Under the pieces are notes generated by a model, which was not told the DNA's origin, did no database searches, and saw only the letters and a list, made by a program, of their open reading frames with translations. 62,000 nucleotides of DNA, from assembly GCF_030272615.1 (NCBI RefSeq), contig NC_081408.1, positions 406,236,889-406,298,888 of the forward strand, read 5' to 3'. The DNA comes from Cryptomeria japonica. Its lineage: Eukaryota > Streptophyta > Pinopsida > Cupressales > Cupressaceae. This document shows positions 33,139-46,148 of this stretch, piece after piece. Position 1 is the first letter of the stretch; each line of letters starts with the position of its first letter. Both the position numbers and the translations under genes were made by a program.

Positions 33139-36100
33139 GCTTGAAAGGAAAGTATGAGTTGCTGAGAATGGAAGAAGATGAGAATATTTTATTCTTTATG
33201 GCTAAAGTAAATGATATTGTGCTAAACATCAGATGTGTCGGTGGCGTTCTTGAAGAAGATGAGTTTGTGGCTAAAATGTTGAGATCTTTGCCTCCTGCTT
33301 ATAAACATAAAGTTGCTGCTATTGATGAGATCCAAACTATGACAACTGTGGCAAGAGATATGTTGGTTGGTAAGATTGCTGCTTCTGAGTTGAGCAAACT
33401 TGGAGAATCACATGGTAAAAATGAGATTGCATTTAAAGATACTGTATCTGGGAAGCAAAAGTATGATCTGAGAGAAAGTTCAACTAGGGTTTTTAGATAT
33501 GAAAGGGAAATGAGAGAGATGGAAGAACACGAAAGAGAATTGGAAGAACTTCAAGCACTTATTTCCAGAAGATTGCCTAAGGGAGCCAATAAGTATGAAG
33601 GAAAGTCACCTTTGAAATGTTTTTCATGCAATAAGATTGGTCATTTTTCTTGTAGGTGTCTTGGAAGAACTTCAAGAACTTATTTCTAGACGATTGCCTA
33701 AGGGAGCTGATAAGTATGAAGGAAAGTTACCTTTGAAATGTTTCTCATGCAATAAGATTGGTCATTTTTCTTGTAGGTGTCTTGAAAGAGCTGAAAGATT
33801 GTCAAAGTATGATAAGCCATACAAGCCTAACTAGAAGTATAGATATCAGAAGAAGTTTTATTATGCTATTGATGAAGGTGTGATAGATGATGAGTTTGAG
33901 AAAGGGAATTCAAAAGATGAATTTGTGTTCATTGCTATCAAGGAAGATTATCTGATATTTGCTGATTCTACAAGTTGTACTATTGAAGAGAAAGATTTGG
34001 TTGCTAAAATTGATGAGACAGATAAATGGGTGATTGATAGTGGTTGTTCACATCACATGATAGGTGATGAAGGTAAATTTGTGAATATGGAGAAGGATGA
34101 TGGCTGTGTAGTAATATTTGGAGGCAACAAAGCTTGTGTAGTTCATGGTAGAGGTTCTATTTCTCTTGATGGTAAGCATAATACTGATGATGTTTTATAT
34201 GTTGAAGGTTTGAACCTTAATGTTTTGAGTGTTGGACAAATGGTTGAGAAGGGATATGATTTAAAATTCAAGAAAGGGAAATGTAAGATCTTGAATAGCT
34301 CCAGTATAGAGATTGCATCAGGAACTAAGACTAAAGGTAATATCTTTCATCTGAATGCTGGTGAGAAAAGTTGTTTGATTTCTCAGATTCAGTTGGTTGT
34401 TGCATAGAAGAATGTGTAATGTTAACTTTGACTGCATGATTAAGATTAGTTCTACTCAAGCTGTTAGAGATCAGCCTAAGATAGTGAAGCCTACTAATCT
34501 AGTGTGTAAAGAATGTTAATTGGGAAAGCAAACAAGAATTTCATTCAAGAGAAAACTGTATTCATCTAATGGGTTAGTGGCTCTTGTGCAAACTAATTTA
34601 TGTGGACCATCTAGAGTGAGAAGCTTGTAGGGTGACAGATACTTTATGTTGCTGATTGATGACTATTCCAGGATGATGTGGGTCACTTTTATAAGGGAGA
34701 TATATGAAGTACTAGAGAAAATAAAAATATTCAAAGCTAGAGTGGAGACAAAGACAAGATTAAAGTTGAGGTGTCCGAGGTCTGACAGAGGTGGAGAATT
34801 TACCTCCTATGAGTTTAATTCCTTTTGTGAAGAGCATGGAATTAGGAGACAGTTATCTGCTCCAAGAACCCCTCATCATAATGGAGTTGTTGAAAGGAAG
34901 AACAAAACTATTTTGGATGTTGCTATAACTATGATGATTGAAGGAAATGTTTTGCATATCTATTGGAGAGAAGCTGTTAGCACTACTGTATACACATTCA
35001 ACCAGGTGCATATAAAAGGTGATTCAGATAAGACTCCTTATAAGCTATGGTTTGGTCATGTTCCTACAGTTAGATATTTCAGAATCTTTGGAAGTAGATG
35101 TTATATCAAAAGAGATGAGGATATAGTAAAATTTGATGCAAGATGTGATGAATGAATCTTTTTGGGATATTCTACTAAGAGCAAAGCCTACCAGTGTTAC
35201 AACAAGAGATCGAGAAAGATAGTGGAAAGTGCGAATGTGAAGGTTGATGAGAATCATGAGAAGAAAATCAGAGCATACAGATATGAGACTGATGATCAGG
35301 ATGTTACTTCAAAGGAAGTGCAGAATCCAAGCTTAAAGCAAAGTGATTCAAAAGAAATAGTAATTCAAGATGTTGTTGCCAGTGAACAAGTTCAAGAGAC
35401 TGAAAATTAGAATAATCAGAAGACCCCCAGGTATGTAAGATTAAATCATTCAAAGAATCGGATTATTGGTGATAAAAATAAATGTGTGATGACTAGGATA
35501 AGGATTGCTAATGAAGAGACATGTCTGATTTCCAAAATTGAGCCTAAAGATGTTGTTGAAGCTTGTAAAGATGAAAATTGGGTAAAAGCTATGGAAGAAG
35601 AGTTAGATCAGATTGAAAAGAACAAAACATGGGAACTTGTTCCGAAACCTAAGGGCAAGAAAGTAATTGGCACTAAATGGGTGTTCCAAAATAAGCTGAA
35701 TGAAGATGGAGAAGTTATTAGAAACAAAACAAGATTGGTATGTAAGGGACATTCACAAATGAAGTATTGATTTTGAGGAGACTTTTGCTACGATAGCTAG
35801 AATTGAAGTTGTTAGACTATTTCTTACATATGCTGCTCATACAAAATTCAAGGTATATTAGATGGATGTGAAGTCAATCTTTTTGAATGGTGAATTGGAA
35901 GTAGAAGTCTACATTGAGCAACCAGATGGATTTTTATTGATAAATGTAGAAGACATGGTATGCAGATTGAAGAAAGAATTGTATGGACTTAAACAAGCCC
36001 CTAGAACTTGGTATGCTAGATTGGATAGGTATTTGATGAAGTTGGGATTCTATAAAGGCATTGTTGATAGAAATTTGTACTTCAAGATTGATAATGATAA

Positions 36101-37071
36101 CATTTTGGTTGTTGAAGTTTTTTTTGGTGACATTATTTTTGGAGGAGATGATGATATGAGTAAGAAATTTGTTGATTATATGCAAAAAGAGTTTGAGATG
36201 TCTATGATAGGTAGATGAAATTCTTTTTGGGATAGCAAATTACACAGATTGACAAAGGCATTTTCATATCTCAATCTAAGTATGTGAAGGAATTGTTGAA
36301 GAAATTTGGGTTAGATGATTCCAAACATGTTGGAACTCCTATGGTGACTGGATGCAAGATGCCAAAAGATGATGAATCTCCGAAGGCTAACCATACCTTG
36401 TATAGATCTATGATTGGCAGACTACTATATTTGACTCAGACTAGACCTGACATTATGAATGTTGTATGTCTTGTTGCAAGATTTCAGGCTTATCCTAAGG
36501 AAAGTCATGTTACTGTTGTGAAGAGGATATTTATATATATGTAGGGAACGGTTGATTATGGTTTGTGGTATCCGAAGGATGATGATTTCACTTTAAATGC
36601 TTATACTAATATTGATTGGGCAGGTGATGTTGATGACCAGAAGAGAACTACTGGTGGAGTATTTTTTTGGGAAAGAAGTTGGTTGCTTTGACAAGTAAGA
36701 AGCAAGATGCTACTTCCTTATCTACTGCAGAAACTGAATACATTGCTGCTGCTAGCAACTGTACTCAGGAACTTTGGATGAAGCAGATGCTGAAGGATAT
36801 TAGAGTTGTTTATAATGAGCCTACTATTATATATTGTGATAATTCTAGTGCTATAAATATTTATAAGAATTCGGTGTTGCATTCTAAGACAAAACATATA
36901 TCAATCAAGTTTCATTTCTTGAGAGAGAAGGTGAATGAGAAAGAAGTCAGATTGGAGTATGTATCTACAAAGGAACAAATTGCAGATATCTTCATGAAGC
37001 CTTTGTCTGCAGAAACATTTGTATATCTGAGAGAGAAGTTAGGGATGATATCCCCTCTTGCTATGAACTAG
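33139..37071 (+). pseudogene. gag-pol: Copia gag-pol pseudogene of E
   Basis: Domains in order: Gag C-terminal part (KYELLRMEEDENILFF); a zinc knuckle CFSCNKIGHFSCRC present twice through a 121-bp tandem duplication that shifts the frame; protease WVIDSGCSHHM (about 34027); integrase with LLIDDYSRMMWV, SDRGGEF and HHNGVVERKN, all three acidic residues present; RT from about 35490 (NWVKAMEEELDQIEKNKTWELV), with LYGLKQAPRTWY. The catalytic site reads VFFGDIIFGG instead of the usual YVDD. RNase H carries LSTAETEYIAA and YCDNSSAI and ends at 37071. Several in-frame stops and frame changes occur (near 34405, 35154, 35768, 36216). The product cannot be active. Confidence 0.85.
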
Positions 37072-37294
37072 ATGCATTGAGTTGTATCGATCCGGTGGAC
37101 TTCATAGTCTTATCTTGATATCTAGATTGATGAGTGTGTGCTGCTGCTTCGGAGGAGTAGTCAGTGTGTGATTTAGTTGTTCAGATTTGTGATTTATCCT
37201 AAGGGGGAGAAATCTTCTTTCTATAGGGGGAGAGATGTATGTGAAAATATGATTTGTATATGTCTTTGGCATTGTTGTCAAAGGGGGAGAGATG
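37072..37294 (+). other. 3' non-coding region of E with polypurine-like tracts
   Basis: Three G-rich tracts (CCTAAGGGGGAG at 37198, CTATAGGGGGAG at 37221, TTGTCAAAGGGGGAG at 37276) precede the solo LTR insertion. Two more follow it at 38507 and 38608. The last, AATGCCAAAGGGGGAGATT, abuts the right LTR and is identical to that of D. Confidence 0.65.
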
Positions 37295-38467
37295 TGTGTG
37301 TGTGTGTGAAAAAGTGAAAAGAGGTCTGATAGCTGCAGGCACAACACTTCAATTAAGTCATTACATGTATGGTTAGTAAATCAATAATCAATAAATAATA
37401 AACCATAAAAAATTGACTAATTGCCTTCTAAAAGATGCGAGTATAAGATTGCTCTCAGATTTTTATAAGTAATACCAGTGACTAGACTACACCAAGATGA
37501 AGGATTTAATCTATATGAGCATGATATTAAACTATATGGATGCAAGATGGATGAATAATTCAAGCAATAGTGATTCAAGCAATATCGAATAAACTAAATA
37601 TGCAAAAAGCTAAACTAAGATGCAATAATCTCAAAAAAGCAAGCACAAGATCTTCAATGACTCCAGAGCAAAATCAGCATAATAATAATCTCCAAGGTTT
37701 TTCTCAAATATCTCTGGGGTGGTTTGGATGAGAGCTGAAGGCTAAATTTATAGAGAATTGCAAGAGAGATGAAGAAAAAAAGCTCAATTTAGGATTAATT
37801 GAAATAATTGAGAAATCAGGTTCAGTTAACCTTGAGATAGATTCCAATTTTAGTTTAATTGAAATGCATTTAGATAGGATGTTCAAGTTGCATTAGAAAT
37901 ATATTCAATTAATTCCATGCATTTATGATAAAAATAAACAATTTTTTGATTTATTCAAGAAAAGAGTCTTTCAATGCAATTGAACTTCTTTTTCTGAAAA
38001 GCTTTGAGTTCCAATTTTAGAGAATAATCAATAATTCAATTAATTGCTTTTCTAATTTCAAGTTCTAAATTTAGAAAAAGAAATAATATCTCAAGTTTGA
38101 TTTCTCTCTCAATTCAATTCTTTTATTTTATTTTCAATTTAACTCTTGCTTTGCGATTAATTCCTCTTTTGTAATAAATTAATTCATTTTTTGCATGATT
38201 AAATGACAAATTAATTAATTAATTAAATATGCTAGGATATTTAATACATTAAACAGGATAATTGATCAAAAATGATATTCTTGGAATGATTCAATTAATT
38301 AAATAAATATTTAATTAATATAGAGTAATTGACTTGCCATGTGACATTTGATGATTAAAGAATTAATAATGTGCTCAAAGTTGATTTAATTGCCTTTGGT
38401 TAGGACCTTGGTGATGTTGTAGACATTAGGGGCCCATGGTTTAGATGACCAATTTTAGGGTATTACA
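37295..38467 (-). mobile_element. Solo gypsy-type LTR inserted in E, TSD AGATG
   Basis: The 1,173-bp segment is flanked by AGATG at 37290-37294 and 38468-38472. On the reverse strand it starts TGTAATACCCTAAAATTGG, a common start for plant gypsy LTRs, and ends in a CACACA run. No internal region is present. The TG-repeat at 37295-37308 is the LTR end. No second copy is in the window. Confidence 0.8.
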
Positions 38468-38622
38468 AGATGCATGTGAAAAACCTTGAAGTATTTTGAG
38501 TTGTTTGTCAAAGAGGGAGTTGATCCTTGTGATTTTGAGGGATATTGTTCGTTGTTGATTTCTTTCTTTTCATTGATTGTTTTTCACATTCATATGTTTC
38601 CATCAATGCCAAAGGGGGAGAT

Positions 38623-38765
38623 TGTTGGATATTAGAGTTGTTGGAATATATTATTGTCATTGATCTCAATATATTCCTGTGTTGCAAAGAATTGGTCTGT
38701 TGCAGAGAGTTGGTTTGGGTGATTTGTTGCAGAGAATTGGTCTGTTGCAGAGAGTTGGTTTGGGC
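38623..38765 (+). repeat. Right LTR of E, truncated by the LINE
   Basis: Starts TGTTGGATATTAGAGTTG after the polypurine tract. It contains a 42-bp tandem duplication (AGAATTGGTCTGTTGC-AGAGAGTTGGTTTGGG, twice) absent from the left LTR. It breaks off at TTTGGG (38765), where reverse-strand LINE sequence begins. Confidence 0.75.
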
Positions 38766-39165
38766 TATACTTTGTAATTTCTAGGTCGATAGTCCATAAT
38801 TGAAAGGAATTCACTGAAATACAAGTCGCATGAGCCATAGGAAGACGAAACCGAGCTCAATGAGTGCATTACAAAGGGTTCTCGAGCACGATAATCAAAA
38901 TTTAAAAGAAGAAACACACCACTAGAAGTCATGTAGCACGCGCTCAGCCTACAACACATGACAATATACACATGCAAAGTACAGAGTAAAATAAATGTTG
39001 TTAATAATTAGAGAAAATGGGAGAAAAATCCTTTAATTATCATGATTAGCAACCCATTTGAGTGAATGACCATATATACATTTGGCTTATACTTCGACTA
39101 CCATGCCTTGCCTGTGCAAAAAAGATCTGAGTGATCATTAAAGATTGATGTCCACATGTGTGACC

Positions 39166-42100
39166 TCAGGTTTGTTCATTAATGATTATCTCCACTAGCT
39201 GAGGAAAATCTGCCAAACTGAGCCCCAATTTGGTTGAATCTAAATTAATGTTATCGCATCCCAAGTTTACTAAAAAGTCCATTGCTTTATTTCCCTCTCT
39301 CAAAGTGTGAGAAATTAAGTGATCATGAAATGTATCAATGAGAGACCATATTTATTTAAAAATGTATGCTATTTTCCAATTTGACAATGTTTTCTTGATG
39401 CAGGCATTAACAATAACACTTGAGTCTCCTTTGATATGAATTTTTTAAAGGCCCAATTTTTTGGCTAATGATAAGCTAGTCAGTAGAGCATATGCTTCTT
39501 CAACATTGGTTGTGCCAGGGGGAATATAAGAGGTTTTGAAAGCTGTAAACTTGCTTGAATGATCCCTAATGCAAACACCAATACCCGACTTACCCGAGTT
39601 ATCTCTTGAGGAACCATCAAAGTTTATCTTCATATAACTAATGGGTGGTGGCTGCCATTTAGCATTTTCTCTGTCAATAGATTGATGACTATAATTGTTA
39701 CAATCAGGGGGAGATGGAGCAACCAATCGATGCCAATTCCTAATTATTGATCCATCTTAGGAAGAGAAGAGGACATTACTCTTAATGTTTTTGTGGATGA
39801 AGGCATTGGCTATTTCTGATATAGACTTTTCTATTCCATCCAAAACTTCGTGAAGTGGGGAGGTATTTTGTCTAAAAATTTATTTATTTCTTTCCCACCA
39901 GATAGACCAAATTACTATTGTAGGGGCACATCTCCATATATATGCAAATATTGAAGTGGGAAAAAGCATTGGCCAAGATTGAAACAAATCCCAAAGTATG
40001 AATGGCAGTAGCATTGAAAGATTGAGCTTGTTCATAATGAAGATCCAACACTACTGAGCAAAAGAGTAGTTTAGAAGCAAATGGTCAACTGTCTCAATGT
40101 ATTCATTGCATAATACACATCAGAAAGATTGGGCAATTTGTAGTTTCTCCAATTTATCACTAGTCAATATCTTCCTACGCAATGCCAGCCATGCAAAACA
40201 ACCCACCTTAGGTAAGACAACACTATTCCAGTAAAAAAAGAATGCTCTATGTTTGAGATTTTGGTTTTGAATTTGTTGAACTACTCTATATCCCATTTTG
40301 ATTATGTAAGAGCCATCCTTTGAAGGAACCCATATTATCTTGTCCTTATCCTTTGATAAATAGACTACCCCATTCAAAAGTGTATCATCGAACATAGATT
40401 TGAGATCTACAGTTATAGGAAAATCTGATACTTCTTTCCAGATGACCTTTCCCAAGAAAAGTTCTACTGCACTAACATAGGTAACGAGTTTAGAGCCCCA
40501 ACAACTAATTGTCAATTGCATTACCTCTTTCAATTCCTCATTTTGTCTTAAGGGTGGGAGACCATTCCAGGAGTCTTCCCAAAAATGAATTCTCTCCCTA
40601 TTATGCACTTCCCAAGAGACATAGTTAGATATCACCTCTCAGGATGAGATCATGAAATTCCATCATGCTGATCCCTTGGGTGGATCCAGGATTGTAATAA
40701 TCCTAAGTGGGTTAGGCGAATCAAGATACTTTTCTTGCATAATTTTGCACCACTTTTTTTGAGGCTGACTATACATTTGCCAAATGAGTTTTCACCCAAA
40801 TGCTTTGTTTCTTATTGATAATTCATGCATTCCTACCCCGCCCACATCTTTGGTAAGGGACACGTTTTTTAAGGAGACCAAAGGAATCTTTTTTTCTTCA
40901 TTCGTGTTTCCTTTCCATAAGAATTCTCTGATTAATTTCTCAATTTGTTGGACAATAGAAGAGGGGGATTTCAACACTAAAATGTAGTAATTAGGAATGG
41001 TAGTAAGAACAATTTTAATAAGCAATATCCTTCCTGAAAGAGACAACCACCTAGCTTTCCATGCTGAAACCACACTTTTAATTTTGTCAATGATATTTTT
41101 TCAATAATTAGCCTTATTAGAGCCCACAAAGAGAGAAATTCTGATATAAGTAGAAGGAAGTCCTTCCAATGAGAATCCTAGAATACTGACAATCCTCTTT
41201 GATATCACATCATTAACATTAAATAAAAAGATCTTGGACTTTTGTGCATTAATATTTTGACTTGAAATTGAAGTATATAGGTCTAGGGTTGACGTAATTT
41301 GCTTAGCTTCTTGAACATTTGCTTTGCCAAATAGGAGAGTGTCATCTACAAACAAGGAATGAGTGACTGATATGGAGGTACCCATTATAGTTGTTCCTTG
41401 CCAAAGCTCCTGTTCATACCTAAGAGAAATTATCCGACTGAATGCTTTTGCCATGATGATGAATAAGGATGGGGACAATGGATCTCCTTGCCTTACCCCT
41501 TGAGAAGATGAAAAAAAATAGCTGGGACCCCATTTATAATGACCGAAAAAGGCACCAAAAATGCATTCTTTAATCCACTTGCACCACTTGTCAGCAAATC
41601 CAAACTTTTGGAGAACTTTGAAAAGAAAAGACCATTTAACTTTATCGTAAGCTTTCATCATGTCCAACTTGATTACAAAGGAAAATGTTTGATGTTCATT
41701 AATGGAATGAAGAACTTGATGTGCAACAAGTGCTCCTTCCATATTCTCTCTCCTTGGTACAAATCCACCTTGTTCTGGGGAGACATTTTTGGTAATTAAT
41801 TGTTGAAGTCTCAAATAAATGGCCTTTGTTAAAATATTGAATATTGTGTTGCATAGTGAAATTGACCTGAAGTCAACAAATGCCTTAGGTTACTTGACCT
41901 TAGTAATAATGATAATATTAGTTGCATTAAAATTTTTAAGGATAGAGGCACTTATTCTTGACTCTTCCAAGGCTGCCAAAAGGTCACGACAGATAAAGTC
42001 CCAACATTGCTGGAAAAAAAGTGCAGTAAACCCATTAGGCCTCAGGGCTTTATCTGAAGGGAGGGAGAAGACAACCTTTTGCAATTCCAATAGGATGAAT

Positions 42101-43440
42101 GGAGCCATCAATGCTTGGTTATCTTGTAGAGATATGAGGGTAGGAATTGCATCTAATACCTCATATTCTTGCTCTACTTGAGGGGGAGGGGAAGGTGGAG
42201 GGTCGAGAAGATTCTAAAAAAATCTAACCCCTTCATCTTGGATATCTTTAGCATTTGAGATTATTGCACCCGTATTAGAGTCCTGAATAGTGAATATTGT
42301 ACTTGTCGCTCTCTTATGTTTTGCTGACATATGGAAAATTTTTGTATTCTTATCTCCTTCTCTAAGCCACAATTCTCGGGATTTTTGCTTCTAATACTCT
42401 TCTTCCCTCTTACATAATTCTTCTCAATCCTCTTTTAACTATTTTTTCCTTTGAAAGGTTTCTGGATCCAACCCATGTCTAATAATCTGCTCATTCACCT
42501 CAACAAGCTCCCTTTCCACAATGGCTTTTTGAGAAAATATGTTTTTGAAAATTTGGGCATTCCTTGTTTTAATTTGTGTCTTGACAAACTGCATCTTTTT
42601 GAAGAATTGGAACATCTTAGTGCCTTCACAGTATGGAGAGGAGAACCACCATTGCTTTAATAGTGGTTGGAAGTGAGGATGGCGAAACCACATCCTTTTA
42701 AATTTAAAGGAAGGTTTATGTCTTCAATTTGTTAATATTGATGACTTACTAATGTTAAGATAGATTGGAAAATGATTTGAACCTGTATATGGCAAGATTC
42801 TGATGAAAGAGTGAAATCTTGAATCTTCCAATATGTTGACACAAGAAACCTATCCAATCTTTCCGCAATCTAGAGAAAATTAGCCCTTCTATTTTTCCAT
42901 GTATACAAACCATTCTATGGGGCAACATCCTATAATCCATTATCATTGATGAATGCTAATAAATCCTCCATAGTCTTAATAGGTGAAAGTATTACCCCTA
43001 TTTTTTCAACATGTGATGTTATCGCATTAAAGTCACCACCTAAGATAATGTTGACATCTGCATACTATTATATGCCAACAGTTAAAGCACTCCATGTCCT
43101 TTTTTAATCTGGCATAGAGGTTGGCCCATAAACATTAATTAAATAAAATGAAAGATCAAAACTTTGAATTTTTAACAATTGCCACTGCACATCTTGCTTG
43201 ACCAACAACAATTTTGTAGTTTTGGGATTCCATATTGTAATGAGACCCCCAGATGCACCTACTGCCTGCACTTGTACTGACAGCCAACCAACCCATTTCT
43301 CTACTATTTTTTGATAATTATCATGAAAAAGTTTTGACTCTTGGAGTAACATCTGCTTGAGAAGAACCAAGCTGCTGCTTGATCCTATGTCTTTTGTCAG
43401 AGGCATTAATACCTTTGACATTCCATGAGATTATCCTCAT
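39166..43440 (-). pseudogene. LINE ORF2: endonuclease, RT, zf-RVT, RNase H
   Basis: The ATG at 43440 begins MRIISWNVKGINASDK, the typical first motif of the L1 endonuclease. A frame change near 43350 and later stops break the endonuclease. RT is best preserved at 41814-41101 (IKLDMMKAYDKVKWSFL, GVRQGDPLSPSLF, catalytic SLFVDDTLLFG). A zf-RVT-like region follows at 40635-40120 (DGSYIIKMGYRVV, CFAWLALRRKILTSDKL). RNase H of the RVT_3 type lies at 39726-39166 (INFDGSSRDNSGKSG, VEEAYALL, KGDSSVIVNA), with its acidic residues in place. The frame ends at TGA 39166-39168. The start ATG overlaps the ORF1 stop. Confidence 0.85.
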
Positions 43441-45999
43441 TGCGGACAAGGAGAAGCCTTGGTCCTCCTCGTCGTTCTCTTTGTGGATGAAAAATTTCCC
43501 TCAAGTGTGGATTGTGTACCTACCTCAATCTCCTCTTTGATTTTAGTGCTCTTGGGTTTTCTACCTCTCGGACTGGGAGTCTTCTTGTCTATAGAAGGTG
43601 TGGAAGGAGTTTGTTTGATTGACAAGGTTTGTGAGAAATCAAAATCTTCCTTCTCGTGTGGTAGAGAGCCCTTTTCCTATTGGTTGTAAATGCTAATAGA
43701 CCTATTCTTTGAGCCATCTGAATCAAAATCTATGTTGATCTCCTTTTCACCTAAGGGCAGCCTATTCATTGCCTTGCCAGTAACATATTCCATTCCATTA
43801 CATTTTGTGGCATTATCTTGTATGTGTTTCCCTATCATTTGACATGGATTCTTAAAGTTTGTACCGTATTCCAGATCCTCTAGTGCCATAATAGCAGGGA
43901 TTGAACCATGATCCAGATCCTCCTCAGCCATAACATCAAGTCTAGGGGGATTCACGATGCTTTCATATAAAAATTCTTCTATATTGGCATTCTCATTAGG
44001 TGCCCACCAATGATTTTGAACATGGTGAGATCAATTTTCAACTTTTGTATTGTGCTCTAGATCTTGTTCTGCATTTACAGATCTAACAATGACGACACTC
44101 TTCTTTTCCTTAATACAAGTAGAATCTTTTGCATTAATCTCCTGACCATAACCTAACGACTTCTATTTTTTAACATGATCTGTTGAGTTCTCCCACAAAT
44201 AGCCTATAAAATGGTGATTAACATTATCCAGATTTATGGTATAGCCAAATTCATCTTCAATAATTTCATCAAATCTTTTTGAGGCCACCGATATTAATAA
44301 ATCATTTGCCATTTTCTCTAATACTTCTGTGGATGGTTTTTTGATAAAGCTTTGAAGCGAGGATTGAAGAGAGAGGTTAACCAACAGTCTTGGAGCATAA
44401 GGTTGTGAACAATGACGTCTCAATTTATAAATTTCTTTGGGGCTAAAAGCTGCTTATTAGAAGCAAAAAATTTGACATGTGCATCCTTTAGACCCATGTT
44501 TATTAATGACAGATGATACTCTGTTATGTGGTCTGTTAAAATAATTCTAGATATTGTAGGTTGATAAAACTAGTGAGACAAAGAGAGAGGGATCTTGACA
44601 TTCAAATCTTGATTCTCCAATGACTGTAGCTTTAAGAAACTGCTCCCTTGCTTCTTATGGGTAATAGTTAATCTATCAATAGTCTGAACATCTTGAGAAG
44701 ATGTTGTTGCTACTTGAGTAGTGATAGAAGGGCTATTGTCTATAGGCAGATAAAATTAATATTTGGCTGAGTCTGTAGCATGATTAGTGCAAACATTGAT
44801 AGGCATATGGTGAGCTAATTAACGACATTGTAAAGTGAAGTGACCCAGTATTTTCGAGTGTTTGTCAATAGTCTCAGCATCTTGAATGACAATTATTTTG
44901 AACCCATTTCCCCCATTTTGAGATGATGTCCAGATTAGCTGGAAATGGTTTAGTCATGGAAAGAAGTAAACACACACACACAGGCCGATGTATGAACTCA
45001 AAGGGGATTAGGTCATGCTTGAAAAAAATCCCCAATTTATTAGCAAACAATTCAATGAGATCTGGATCATGATATTCTAGGGGGAGAGATCAAAAAGTGA
45101 TCCTGAAGGGCATGAAATTACATAGTACTAATTCATCCTTGAAATTTGGGGTCCAAGCTAAAGTATAAAGCCCCGAACCCTTGCAGAACCATCCCTTATA
45201 ATTATGCACTATATCTCTGTGGGCCTTAGAATGAAAGAGAGCAATAAAATATTTTGATTGATCATCAATAAAGAAAATATCTTGGAGGCCTTTCCGTTTT
45301 AATTTATCCCATTGAAGAATCTCACTAATCAATAAAGAGGGATCCTAAAATTTACCAATCAGCATTGTTTCCCTTAAGAGTGAGATCTGTGGTAATAAGA
45401 GTTGTTCCAGAAGTGTAGTGATACAATGAGATGAATCTGCAGGCTCCATTGCATTTACTTTGCTAGGTTCCTTATCTGCATGTGTATTTGATTCTTTTTT
45501 CCTCCATACTTGCTTTGGTTTGAAGAAAACTTCATCTTTCTCTTTCGAGACATTAGAATCCTTGTCCTTACTTAGAGACATCATGGAAACCCTATTCTGA
45601 ATCAAAACATCATTCGGGTAGCTGAGAAATTTAGGGTTTTGAACATAAAGGTTATTTGACCATGTAACATAAGACGGGGCTTTCAAAAACCCTTTGGATA
45701 TGGTGAACCCATCACATGCTCCTTCATCTCGCAATTTTTGAGGGGCGGGGAGGTGATATTTCACAAATATAGAAGACAGGTTGCTTCTTGTGTTGGAATG
45801 GATTCCTCCTTTTGAATGATTTGTGTGATGTGTACCTCCGAGTGTTTGCATTTTGCCAAAATCTGCCGACATCTCTATACCCCCAATGACTAGATCGAAA
45901 ACTCTGCTTCCCATTTCTGCTAGAGTCCGATCCAAATTCAAAGAATCTAGATTCCCACTTGTTATGTCTTCCATGAAACTGCTCCCTCTCTGGTTCCAT
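43437..45999 (-). pseudogene. LINE ORF1 (RNA-binding, DUF4283-like)
   Basis: The N-terminus (MEPEREQFHGRHNKW, 45999) is rich in Arg, Ser and aromatic residues and reads to about 45730, where a frame change joins the main frame. The main frame holds a Lys-rich linker, a domain resembling plant DUF4283 (SKYFIALFHSKAHRDIVH, LVLCNFMPFRITF; 45332-45090) and a degraded tail. A basic Ser/Thr/Pro-rich C-terminus ends at TGA 43437-43439. The protein should bind LINE RNA. Several stops lie between 45090 and 43955. Confidence 0.65.
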
Positions 46000-46148
46000 C
46001 CTCCTCCTAGAATTTATAATCTCATTGGGTTACCCCAATTTTAACTTCAATGAAATTGGGGATAACATTGGCTTTGACTAGGGAACTACCTTTGACTATT
46101 CTCCGAAATGAGTGAAGGTTGTAGAATCCCAACGCTCTATGTGCCTTA

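Larger units (their letters stand above)
32135..38765 (+). mobile_element. Element E: decayed Sirevirus-like copia retrotransposon
   Basis: The left LTR starts TGTTCGATATTAGAG (32135) and the right LTR TGTTGGATATTAGAG (38623). Between them lie gag, protease, integrase, RT and RNase H remnants in copia order. The left LTR jumps at about 33134 straight into gag coding sequence, so LTR end, primer-binding site and gag start are deleted. The right LTR is cut at 38765 by the LINE, and a solo LTR sits in the 3' region. The integrase C-terminal style (FLGYSTKSKAYQCYNKRS) and several polypurine-like tracts fit the Maximus/SIRE group. Confidence 0.8.
38766..46148 (-). mobile_element. Plant L1-type LINE, about 7.4 kb
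   Basis: ORF1 and ORF2 of a plant L1 lie in order on the reverse strand, with ORF2 carrying endonuclease, RT, a zf-RVT-like region and a plant-type RNase H. The 3' end at 38766 has no poly(A) tract, so a few bases may be lost or the tail eroded. The 5' side ends at the LTR of element T (46149). The LINE inserted into the right LTR of E. No target-site duplication can be verified because the right partner is missing. Confidence 0.8.

Noticed and set aside
37295-37308. TG dinucleotide run as an independent microsatellite
   Set aside because: It is the terminus of the solo LTR bounded by AGATG duplications.
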